Assembly: GCF_052324685.1 (NCBI RefSeq)
Contig: NC_135223.1
Coordinates: 19,823,822-19,887,821, forward strand
Reading direction: 5' to 3'
DNA length: 64,000 nucleotides
From: Brachyhypopomus gauderio
Taxonomy: Eukaryota; Chordata; Actinopteri; Gymnotiformes; Hypopomidae
The notes under the pieces are model-generated. The model saw only the letters and a program-made list of their open reading frames with translations. It had not been told where the DNA came from and did not search any database. Shown in pieces: positions 36,168 through 52,000 of this stretch. A program made the translations under genes and the position numbers. Position 1 is the stretch's first letter, and each line of letters begins with the position of its first letter.

Positions 36168-37063
36168 TCCCCCTCCCCATCCTCTCCCAGGACAGGAACG
36201 GCTACATGGATGAGAATGAGCTTGATGCTCTGCTCAAGGACCTGTGTGAGAAGAATGAAACGGTGAGGCTCCCAGCCAAAGCCAGTCCACAGGATTTCTG
36301 TTTTAAAGAGCACCATTGCTAATATATATCCCAATGGCAGCTTCTGGGTGTGCTTGGGCAAGCACAGTCTCTCATAAAAGCATGCTAATATCAGAATCCC
36401 ATCTCCTCCTGTGTGACCTGTATACAGAAAGTAAAAAGCAACTGTGTCAAGCTGCACCTCTTAGCAGAAATCAATGGGCAACCATTTCATTTATTTATGT
36501 ATTTTTGTCCCACTAATAGACTAATATTAGGAAACTTTATAAAATGTATTTCACTGAATTCTTATCTGCTTTTTAAAAAATTCTGTCAGTCATGGGTTTT
36601 AAGAGCAATTACGTATTATGATAAGCATATATTATTTATTTATTAAAAGGTTGTTATAACTTATCTTCTTGCTTCTAAGATTTTAGATTTTCACCAATAT
36701 TTTGGCATGAGAATTTTGCCATTAGTCTTCAGTATTCATTAATTGTCTGCCAACATAGAGGGAGCCCACTTTCCTTGGCTCCACTTTTCCATGTTATACA
36801 TGTTATACGTGTTATAATTATTTGAGAGTACACGGGGGTAAAAAAAAAAAAAAAAACAGCCATCAAAGCATTTTCCAATCTGGAAGCTTGTACTGCTCAG
36901 TGGGCCTTAACATACCAGCAGTCACTGAAGCTTTTCTTATGTCTCACAGGTCCTAGAAATCAGCAACCTCTCCACATACAAGAATGCGATCATGGCTCTG
37001 TCCGACGGTGGGAAGCTCTACAGAACAGAGTTGGCGCTGGTGTTGTGTGCTGAAGAATTGTGA
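27237..37063 (+). CDS. calb1: calbindin D28k (calbindin 1)
   Basis: Calbindin D28k is a cytosolic calcium buffer and sensor of neurons and ion-transporting epithelia, built of six EF-hands. Coding exons: 27237-27315, 27626-27702, 32804-32878, 33487-33567, 33809-33865, 34739-34816, 34903-34958, 35064-35103, 35198-35251, 36191-36262 and 36950-37063 (stop TGA). All join in phase to 260 residues; human CALB1 has 261. Loops seen in order: EF1 [15 protein letters not shown]2 [13 protein letters not shown] (lacks the normal acidic first position, as in other calbindins), EF3 [15 protein letters not shown]4 [15 protein letters not shown]5 [15 protein letters not shown]6 degenerate in [12 protein letters not shown]. 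The [18 protein letters not shown] tail separates it from calretinin (calb2). A 178-bp MITE sits in intron 2, and a (TG)n tract abuts the exon 10 acceptor. It lies tail to tail with decr1, as in mammals. Confidence 0.97.
31472..31541. repeat. 36-bp unit tandem duplication in calb1 intron 2
   Basis: GCACAACACACCATGTCTTG and the next 16 bases occur twice head to tail (31472-31507 and 31508-31541), identical to the eye until the second copy runs out. Confidence 0.85.
31683..31860. mobile_element. hAT-type MITE, 178 bp, with perfect 8-bp target duplication
   Basis: The ends CAGAGGTGTATA and TATACACCTCTG are inverted, and the inverted arms run about 60 bp each with only two or three differences. 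GTATCAAT flanks both sides exactly (31675-31682 and 31861-31868). An 8-bp duplication with CAG..CTG termini is the signature of hAT elements. There is no coding capacity. The near-identical arms suggest a fairly recent insertion in calb1 intron 2. Confidence 0.9.
36122..36166 (+). repeat. (TG)n tract 24 bases before calb1 exon 10
   Basis: About 22 pure TG units on the sense strand end just before the C-rich pyrimidine stretch and the CAG acceptor of exon 10 (first base 36191). Confidence 0.95.
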
Positions 37064-37514
37064 GACTTCCCTGTGGATTTCTCTGATCACCACCCCCCTC
37101 CCACCACCATTACCATCCTCTCCATACACATGCCACCACCAGCAAAGCTCGTTTCTCTTTGCCTCACATATGTGAAGATAGCTAGACACTGGATGTATTT
37201 CTGTTCTTTCCTTTGGGGATCTTGTAAACTTCAGGCTGAGTGTACACAGGCGAAGACCCAGGACTGATGGCACATTCTTTTCAATCTGTCCTTTCTATAC
37301 AGTTTCTAAATGTACAGATTTTGTAAAGATGAAACTGATGTAATACCTGATCTGAGTGTTGGACACTACATACATGAAGCATGACACCACCCCAGCACAG
37401 ACTTCAGCACAGACAGCACCTACTCCAAATGAACTCAAATCATATTTCAACTCCAAATCAATTAATCATTTCACAATAAAAAAATTACCTGTGCTATACT
37501 ATTGTAGCCAAGGC

Positions 37515-37563
37515 AATAAAGTGTTAGAAGAATGTGGATGGTATAAATGTGATATGGAATAAA
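37515..37563 (+). terminator. calb1: calb1 poly(A) signals
   Basis: Two AATAAA hexamers, at 37515-37520 and 37558-37563, lie about 450-500 bases past the calb1 stop codon. Confidence 0.6.
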
Positions 37564-37599
37564 ACTGTGACATAGGAAAGTACTCGTAAATATCCAGTA

Positions 37600-39303
37600 G
37601 GCTAAATTTCTGTTTGCAGTGCATGTTTGCAATTGAAGGCAAGCCTTGCAGTGAGACATTAATGACTCTGTAAGTACATACCATGCTATACAGATAGCAC
37701 AGCCCCAGCCCACTCTGCAATCTCGTGTCAACATATTTACACTGTAAAAAATGACATGCTCCACTATGCCAACCACCAGAGACACTGTGTAAGAGGACCT
37801 TATGCTTATTAAAGTACTACCTGAACTCTGAGTGTTGCAGTGTGCTCTCATGATTTCAAGCCAAGCTTTTTCTGATCCAGTTTGCTAAACATGCATTTCA
37901 TGATCTTATAATGGTGCCGATGACCTCAAGTCAAAACATATGCATAGGATCCTTATCTGTAACACTGGCATCAAGACCCAAGGTGCTGTACCACCCATAA
38001 GACACCTGTTAGTGAACACAGATTCATTAATCTCATGTGATTAGAATTATTCAGGAGTCAAAACTCTTAATAAAATTCCTTTAAGAAGGTGACGAACCTT
38101 AAAAAGACCTTCCCATATAGTCCAAGCACTGCTGGCTATGATTATGGACCTATAAAGACATGCTTTTTTACCAAGTTTAATGGCTCACTCTCCCAGCCCT
38201 GTTCCTTGTACGTGCTGTAAACCATCGAGACAAGAACAAAGGATTGAGACAGTGAGTGAACACTGACAAACCATGCTAGCATCCTCCAGAGACACTTAGT
38301 GTAATATCTTAGTGAAATTATTTAATAAGAGAGATCAGAGGAATAGATGATGTGTGCTTCTCTGACAAATTGCACCTCAAGGTTTCAAAAAGTAACCACA
38401 GGGAAGCTCAACAGTATCCCACAATGCAGTGTGCTGGGAAGCTCTGTCCTGCACTGATCTGCATCTCAATCATAACGGTACTAATGGCCATAGTCTGTCT
38501 TTCTTCGCAGCAGCTGTCAGCACCACCATAAGTACTGCAGAAATGAAAGGAACCTTCCCCGCTCGTGTCCATCATGAGCCTTTTGTTTACAGTGTAATTC
38601 AGTTTCGTACATATCTACTACTGCACATGTTCAAGTCCTAATTAACATGGTTCGCAGTATGCCATTGTTTCAAAGGAAAACAATTTATTTTAGGAAATCT
38701 AATAACATGGGTTGATTGTGTAAAACATGGCTGCTTAAGGATATTCAATCAAATAGTGGTAGTTGGAAAGGATATTCAATCTCTATTCCAAATTCATCAC
38801 GTTTTCTTTGGGAACTTGCTGGAACTACATTAACTTTGGGAATGTTTAATCATTTTAAACAGTTTTATTTCTTTTCTGTCAGCAAAAGTTCATTTATGGA
38901 CTGCAAGAATATTCAGCAAACATGTCTATACTTTGTTGAAAACTACAAAAAAAAAAATCAATCACATTAATCAGACAAGGGTCACTCTACTGTGAAAAGG
39001 CTCAGAATTCGCAAAGGCATTGTGTGGTGTAGATGAAGTTAGCTTTATCAATACAAACTACATTCTTATTACATGATGGCAATACTGTGTGAGGTTTACA
39101 GGATGCCTAAACATATCTTGTATGTAGTCTACTGCATATGCTTATGGATTGTATTGACCTGATATCGTACACACAGAATGATGCCTTTGTGGACCGAGAC
39201 CCAACTGATCCTACTGCAGCGGCAGGCTGGACAGCTCGGACAGTTTGGCAACCTTTTTCTATTGTGCCACATCCACTGGTCCTTAGTGTGCAGTCTGCAA
39301 TAA
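37600..39303. other. calb1-decr1 tail-to-tail spacer
   Basis: 1.7 kb with no gene seen. TTTATT at 38684-38689 and 38864-38869 reads as AATAAA on the minus strand and could end decr1 transcripts. A frame at 38429-38641 contains DLHLNHNGTN, faintly like phage- or LINE-type SGNH segments, but is too short to call. Confidence 0.5.
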
Positions 39304-44965
<5,662 letters not shown>

Positions 44966-46042
44966 GTTGTCAACCTTGCAGGACTTACCGTAAGTTACCG
45001 TAACTAACTACCTATCTAAACCGACACGACTAACTTAACTAGCTTACTGGTGAAGCCAGACGCAGTCATCAAAGTGATTCTTTGCCATCACTTATCTCAT
45101 AACTTTGCGCAATTGGTAAATTCCACATAAAATCGGGCTAGGATGTTATTCGTTTTGCATACGGTATTTGAAATATAGTATAAAATCCTGTGCATTCTTA
45201 GACGTAACATACTTGCAGTGGACGGATGGGGACAAAAATAAATAGGTTTGTTGCAAAAAGTGAAATGCGCAAAATGTTCAGTATGCTGACGCACTAAAAC
45301 AATACACCTCGGCGGAAGTGCGAATGCGGTGCAGTAGGCTAGAATAAAGCTAGAATAAAGCCCTTCTTTATTTACCCCAGCCAAGTCATTTTCACTTGGG
45401 TGAGACTAGTCTGTGTGGGAATTCCGCTTATTTGATACATCTTCTAATGACAGAGACAACGTTTTTAAATGTACACTTAATTAATTACACGATTATTGAC
45501 TCAAAACCACCACCAAAATATGGCTAGTTTTATAAAAGGAGGAAAACGCATCATTAGTGATCTAAACAGACTAAATCAGAAAACAAATGTGATTCCTACA
45601 GAAGTTTGTGAATGAGAATTTGGCTATACCTAAATTTATGCTATATTAATACGCATTGTGTTCTCAGCTAACAATGTAAATTATATGATCATACTCTGCA
45701 ATTACTTAGCTATGGCTTTTGTCCTTTAAAGGCTTAAATTTTTTAATCATTCATTTAATAATCATGATGATTGTGAAAAGCCTAAATGAAAGCCTTAATT
45801 ATGCCTTAATAACATATTATTATAACCTCCTGAAAGCACAATTCCAAAGCGCAAAATATCGCGGGTCCGTGTTTTTCCTAGGGGAGAGGGGAAGGGGGCA
45901 GCGACTTTTCAAGCTACTCGAGTTTGTCCATCCCGCTTTGCTCGTAGCGCATCGTGGGCAGATTTGCAGCGTCAGTAGCGTCAAACCTGGTACACTCATC
46001 TCAGTTTGTGCAACTTGCCAATTCGCCGAAAAATAAGTAAAC
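44966..46042. promoter_or_regulatory. decr1/clec3b head-to-head promoter interval
   Basis: 1.08 kb separate the two start codons, which point away from each other. CGGAAGTG at about 45313-45320 matches an ETS/GABP site, a type common before nuclear genes for mitochondrial proteins. No TATA box is clear for either gene. Shared promoter use is inferred from geometry alone. Confidence 0.4.
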
Positions 46043-47301
46043 ATGGATTTTAGAGGCGTGAGACTGTTACTTTTCATTGTCTGTTTTGCGCACTCTACGC
46101 CTGAACAGAAGTCAAAGAAAAACCACAGGAAGAAAGGTAAAGTATCTTTAAATAGTTTTATATATAGAGATAGATACATAGATTGTCCATCCTTGTGGCA
46201 GAACCCACATAAAGGATATTTGGAAACTTTGCACCCTAGTTTACATCTATCCACACGAGCTGTTTATTCTGGCAGTACCTTTTAAACCCTGTTGAGTTGT
46301 TGATTTTTTAAGTAATACTGAATAACTACTTTGATCTTGCCTGATGTGCTGATGTAATCAGAGTCCGCTAACAGTGCCGCCATTGAGGACCTGAGGAGAA
46401 AGATCGATGAGATTGTGCAGGATATCACGCTGTTAAAGGAAAAGCAAGCGCTCCAAACAGGTATAAATGAAGATAAACAGAGTTCTTCTGTGCCTTCAAC
46501 ACTCTTAAATGTCGTTCTTATGGTAGTCTGAGTTCACCATTAAAATCACTTTTGTTTCTTAAAAGTTGCCACCCTGTTACTTCTTTGAAACACTTGCATA
46601 TTCATCTTTATTTCCACGAGTTTGCGGCATTTTGTTTTGTAGTACTGCAAGTTTAAGTAGCTAGTGTACTTTGCCTCAGCAACATTATTCCAGTTCGATT
46701 TTGAAACAGCTGTAAAATAAAACCACCTTCTGTGTTTCACGTGTGGACCTGTCGTGTATGCTTTGTGTTAGTCATAGGCTGGTTATTATGACACGCTTGA
46801 ACAGTGTTATGAACTGGAAGTAATGTGCGTGCTTTGGCATGCGCTGAGCAGCTGTCTCTATCACCTTTAACACAGTTATTCATCACCTCTTCAATTCCAG
46901 TTTGCCTGAAAGGTATTAAGGTCCCAGGTAAGTGTTTTCTGGCAGACGCTGTGAAGAAGAACTTTCATGCAGCTAGTGAAGACTGCATGGCAAAGGGTGG
47001 TACTCTCAGTACTCCACTGAGCGGCGAAGAGAACGACCAGCTCTATGCCTATGTCCGTCAAACAATTGGGCATGAAGAACACATCTGGCTGGGCATCAGT
47101 GACATGGTCAAAGAGGGCGACTGGGTGGATAAGACGGGCTCTAGTATCCGCTTCAAAAACTGGGAGACGGAGGTCACCCACCAGCCTGACGGGGGCAACA
47201 GACAGAACTGCGCCATTCTGTCCAGCACGGCCAACGGGAGATGGTTTGACGAGAATTGCCGTGCTGACAAGGCCTCCGTTTGTGAGTTTAACATCGTCTG
47301 A
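46043..47301 (+). CDS. clec3b: tetranectin-like C-type lectin (CLEC3B family)
   Basis: Tetranectin is a secreted trimeric C-type lectin that binds plasminogen kringle 4 and calcium. Exons: 46043-46136 (signal peptide MDFRGVRLLLFIVCFAHS and a basic stretch EQKSKKNHRKK, like the heparin-binding N-terminus), 46362-46460 (the trimerising coiled coil, EDLRRKIDEIVQDITLLKEK), and 46901-47301 (the lectin domain, stop TGA). They join in phase to 197 residues; human CLEC3B has 202. The lectin domain has six Cys (VCLKG, KCFLA, EDCMA, QNCAI, ENCRA, SVCEF) for three disulfides, the WLGISDM core, KNWETE and QPDGG. The last two belong to the calcium and plasminogen-binding region. The ALQTVCLKG junction is typical of tetranectin. 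CLEC3A is the main alternative; the next gene being cdcp1 favours CLEC3B. Teleosts may have two copies, so the suffix is left off. Confidence 0.92.
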
Positions 47302-47718
47302 GCTCCTTACTGATCTGTGTAATGTTCAAACAATGGACCAGGTTTCTAACATGCAAGGAAGAGACTTGGTACTGGTGCATGATGGATATGTGCTACCTTG
47401 CTTATTGCATGTGTGCTTAAACTTCAGTCTTCTGCAGTAGGCCACTTTTATGCAGGGAGAATGTGGAAAGAACCAACGCCATCACTTGTGCATTCTGTTA
47501 AAACAGCCAGTGACATCAAATCTGAGCTTTGCAAAAAAATCTGCCGCACTTATTAATGACCTCACCACTGCACTCTTATGCATTATTTGTAATAACAATG
47601 GAACAAGTGCCGCACTTAAAAAGAAGGACTTAGGATATGTGTGTAAGACAAGTGTATAAGCTTTGAAAGAACATTTAATGTCACTAGACACTTTTATGAA
47701 AAAATCTGTTTGATTTCA

Positions 47719-47724
47719 AATAAA
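47719..47724 (+). terminator. clec3b: clec3b poly(A) signal
   Basis: AATAAA about 420 bases after the stop codon, in the sense direction. Confidence 0.6.
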
Positions 47725-48325
47725 AGATCATTTGCTTTTATTGAGTGTTGCCCTAAAATAGACTTAAGCCATTTCGCATCTGAAACATTTGAATTATTAT
47801 ATCAACAAAAACAGATTTGTTGATTGTAGGAGGCATTCAAGTTTTCCATACAGAATTCAAGTTTGTAACAAGCTCTGTAGTCTGTGTTCATACCCTCCTG
47901 TTTTCCATTTAGTCATTATGTAACTTGTAATGGCTGGAAAAGTGGGAAAAAGGACTTCTTTTATTAGCAAGGAGAGTGTGTTTCTACACTTTACTCCTAA
48001 TGTACTTTTCCAAAGAATAAGAGATACATAGAGTTGTATTCCAGCAAACCTGAGTACTCCATTACACACTCAAAGCTCACACTGTGTAATGCAGGTTTTT
48101 AAAGCATTGCATAATTTAGTTCTTGTTTCCAACATGTTTCACAATCCGATATGAACATAGAGCCATTTGTGTGAGTAATCTGGCTCAATACTGGAAACAC
48201 TTGAACTTCAAGACATACATTCTCATTCAGAATGTGGTTTCACAATTTAAACCTGACTACAAAATTTCATAATGTAAACAATAGGTGTGTATTGTCTTCG
48301 TTGCCACTTTTCTGTGTTTCTAAAG

Positions 48326-48471
48326 CAGGGGTTACCTAATCATGTCTTGAGGGTCAAAGTCCAGTATAGTAAATCTGGTCATTTATCAACATATGTGTGT
48401 TGTAGCGTGGAAATAGCCAATGTGCTGGACTTCAGCCCAGCACTACATATGGACAGCCCTGCTTCAAAGAC
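48326..48471. mobile_element. hAT-like short non-autonomous element
   Basis: About 146 bp starting CAGGGGTTACC and ending ACAGCCCTG, with AAG and CTT next to the short inverted ends. The interior (GGTCAAAGTCCAG and GTGCTGGAC, partly inverted) resembles a very common fish repeat that begins CAGGGGTT and ends in CCCTG. The expected 8-bp target duplication is at best imperfect. There is no coding capacity. Confidence 0.5.
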
Positions 48472-48931
48472 CTAATACAATAGAAATCTTTGTAACTAGT
48501 TGTACATTTTGAACAAGCTTACTCCAACTACTGAGTGAATTTTATAAAACAAGCTAGTCAAGAATTGTTTCTCCTATAAACATGACTACAATTTACAAAT
48601 ATTTGTGTGATAAACCTAATAGATAAAGCATTCATTTGCAGTATCATGCCTTTTTTGTAGTAGATATTTTTAAAAGTACACAATAATTTATATAAAAGCA
48701 GCCTGTCACATCTTCACAATGATAATGACATACACTTCATACCATATAATGCATTTCAAAACATTTAGGATTCTAACAATAACTGGCATTTTCAAGGCAC
48801 TATCTCATTTTATCGTTAACAAAGATTTACAATCAGTCAAATAACTGCACAATTAAGGAAGAGGTGGAAAACAGCTCACGTATTTAACAAGAAAGACAAA
48901 AAATATATACATCATGCTAAATGCACAGACA

Positions 48932-48980
48932 TGCCCCGCCCCCCTGCACCGCCCCGCCCCCCTGAACCACCCCTCCCCCA
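48932..48980 (-). promoter_or_regulatory. cdcp1: G-rich, quadruplex-capable start of the cdcp1 3' UTR
   Basis: On the minus strand this is several runs of 3-6 G, including two near-repeats of GGGGGGCGGGGC, about 23 bases after the cdcp1 stop codon. Four or more G-runs within about 50 bases can form G-quadruplexes in RNA. Function is not shown. Confidence 0.5.
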
Positions 48981-49002
48981 ACCCATTAATGGCTTCCTTG
49001 GG

Positions 49003-52000
49003 CTACATTTGTATTTCAGATTCCTCTTTCTCAGAATCTTCCATATAATGTTTTTGTAAATCTGGAGTAGTGGGGCTCTGATCTTGGACATAGCCATCTC
49101 CACTAATTTCCTTTCCAGCTGTCTCCTGGTCTTTACTGGCTAGGTTTTCTTCCTGCTGTGGGCACCTACCAGGCACTACTGGGGGATCCTGGAAGCCTGG
49201 GAAAGGTCTATAGACCCCTACCTCTGGCTTCTCAACTTCTCTTTCTTCTGTTAGTGGCCTTTTATCCATGGGTCTAGTGAAATCCCGGTAGACATCCACT
49301 GGCTCTTCAAACTGATTAATTTCCATCCCATCCTTAAGAAGGTGCCCGTAAACCAAGGTGTCATCAATACAATGATAAATGTGAAAATCCTCATCCTCTG
49401 TTATTTGTGGAATCCCATGAAGGCCTGGTAGTAAGACATGTCCATTGGGATTGTATACAGAGACAGCAGGAGCCTTCTGTTTCTTCTTCCTGCTCAGTAT
49501 TAAATAGATAATTCAGTTATAACATACATGTGCAATGCTAGGTAAAGGTGATGCTGAACATTTTAAGGAAAAGGCTGACCTGATGATAACGCATGCCACA
49601 GTAAGCACGATGAACAGCAGCGACAAGATCACCACAGTTACGATGACACCAACAAGAACATCTGGAAACGTCACAAGCAGATCAGTGCACTGCATCTTAC
49701 TAAATCACATAAATTAAACTCTGCATTTAGGTAACCATTTTTCCCCAACCAGCCACAACATCAAACCACTGATGGGTATGTGAGTAACAGAAATGGACCA
49801 ATGGCAGGTTTGAACGGAACATCTGAAAAGCCTGGTCTGAATCTTCTTATTCACATCAACTAGTCAGCCAGGTGCATGTACCTTTTCTGGGGAGGAAATG
49901 GCAGGATGTACTATGAGAAAAGGGCGGGCTGGTGCGGGCAGTGTGATTGATGTTCTAGAAAATGTTCTGTAGGGAAACCTTCAGTCCTGACATTCATGGA
50001 TGTTACACTGACTTGTACCACCCACCTAAACATTCCTGCAGAACTTGTGTCTTCCTTCCTGGTAATGTTATTCCTTAATGGAAGTGGCCTATTTCAGCAG
50101 GAAAATACACCCTGTCACACTGCAAAAAATTGTTCAGGAATGGTTTGGGGAACGTGACAAGGAGCTCTCCAAGTTCCCAGAGATCTCAATCTGATAGTTT
50201 GTCTGCAGTTTGAGCTGGAAAAACAGATCCAATCCATGAAGACACCACTTCACAATGTAAAGGACTTAAAGGATCTGCTACTAACACTTTGGCACCAGAT
50301 AGCACATGACACCAGAGGTCCTGTGGAGTCTGTGCAGCAATGGTTCAGAGTAGCTTTGGTGGCAAGAGAGAGACCTACGAATATTGTGCTGGTGGTTTTA
50401 ATGCTATGGCTGATTGGTGTAAGACTATGACTATGTACCACTCTACTCGAATTGCCACCACCTATAGGAAGCAAAATATAGACCAAATGAGGGCTTTCTT
50501 ACCTTTGGATGTTTGCAAGGTGATTCTGCTCACCACACCGAAGGTTCCTTTTATCGGCATACAGTTAGACATGTTAAGATAGAAACTTTCCTTGACCACA
50601 ACATCCTTAGGCTTCTCGTCCTCTTTCCAGCTGTACAAGTGGTCCCATGTGCCCTGCTTCTGCACTTTGATGAACGCGTTCCGGTTCTGACATGTGAGCT
50701 TGCTGATATTGGTGAACCCCACGTGGGCCTCAACCTTGGAAGGGAAAGTGACAATCCAGGAGACAGTGGAGTGTGGTCTCATTCCCGCCGGCCATGCTGG
50801 CGTGGCCAATATCACTTCCGTGGCCTTCTTCGGCAAGACAGTGAAAATATAGCGTTCTGAAATCAAATATGGAGAAATTTCTATGTGTTCTGTGAAAAAA
50901 TAAATATATTTTAAGCTTTTGCTTCTACAAGAGTGTTTACCTCCTATTATTTTGGTGAAAGAAACATTCAAAAGGGGATGGGGTATCTGCCTCAGATCAT
51001 TGCCATTTGGGTAGGCGCTCACTGTAAGGTTCGTCACACGAATCTGCACTTTTTGAATGGGTCCCTGAGGACAAAACTGCCCAACAGTGATGCCTTTGGG
51101 CTCATCCTCAGACACAGTGAGAAGGGCACTGCCATTGCATGTTTGGCCAGGCAGCAACTGCTGAAAACCGCCCATGGGAGACATCAGCTCCATTGCTCCA
51201 TGCTGTGAGGTATTCAGGTGCCATGTGACCTGCTCCAGGACCCCCAGAAGACATTTCTCTAGTGCAGGCACCTTTAAAGAGACTCCAGAAAACTGGCAAT
51301 CTCTCTGCTGCAGACATGCTGTTGATGAAACGGATGAATGAAACTCGTTTACCCCTTGATTATACAGAGTATTTTCAGAAAAAGAAAATGTTGCACATAC
51401 TATAGGATATAACCATGAGCTCCTACCTACAGTCTTGTCTGAAGTTAAAACCAGGTCCTGCTCTAGGCAGTCAATGAAAGATAAATATGAAGTCTTCTTC
51501 GAATGAATGGTGACTGTCTCTTGTACTTGTGCATTCAGCTTCAAGATGCAGGCTGATGTAGGTTTCTTTTTCTTTATGTGTATCACCAGTCCATCCTCCT
51601 TCATCAGATCTACACTGCACCGTACTACAAAAGTGACAAATGAATGCTGATATCCAATAAGCACTAAAGATTTCATAGTGTGGAAGACATAAACATTCAA
51701 CACATTGAAGAAAAGTCAGACATTAAAGCTCACTGACCAACAAGACTGATTTTAAATTCCTTAAATGGTACACTGCCTAGTTCATGTCTAAGCAGCTGAT
51801 TATTGTAACATGGGCTTTCCAAGATCATCCAAATGTAGAAATGACAGGAAAGTGAGCCATCCAGGTGAGTCACTAACATGCCCCCACTAATATGGCCCCA
51901 AGCTTCTGCTTACACTTAAAAAAAAGAAAAGAAGCTTGTCACATTCATTGTTATATGGTAGAAGGGCAATTAATCATTTTAACGCTCTTCACAGCCACAT

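Larger units (their letters stand above)
47750..49002. other. clec3b-cdcp1 tail-to-tail spacer
   Basis: No gene seen. It holds a MITE-like element at 48326-48471 and the probable 3' UTR of cdcp1, which on the cdcp1 strand begins with a strongly G-rich stretch (48980 down to 48932). Confidence 0.5.

Noticed and set aside
35950-36213. Frames rich in His-Thr or Val-Cys repeats
   Set aside because: They translate the (TG)n tract beside calb1 exon 10 on either strand.
38429-38641. Fragment with DLHLNHNGTN, possibly an SGNH-hydrolase-like segment of a transposon
   Set aside because: The match is about ten residues and nothing around it supports it.
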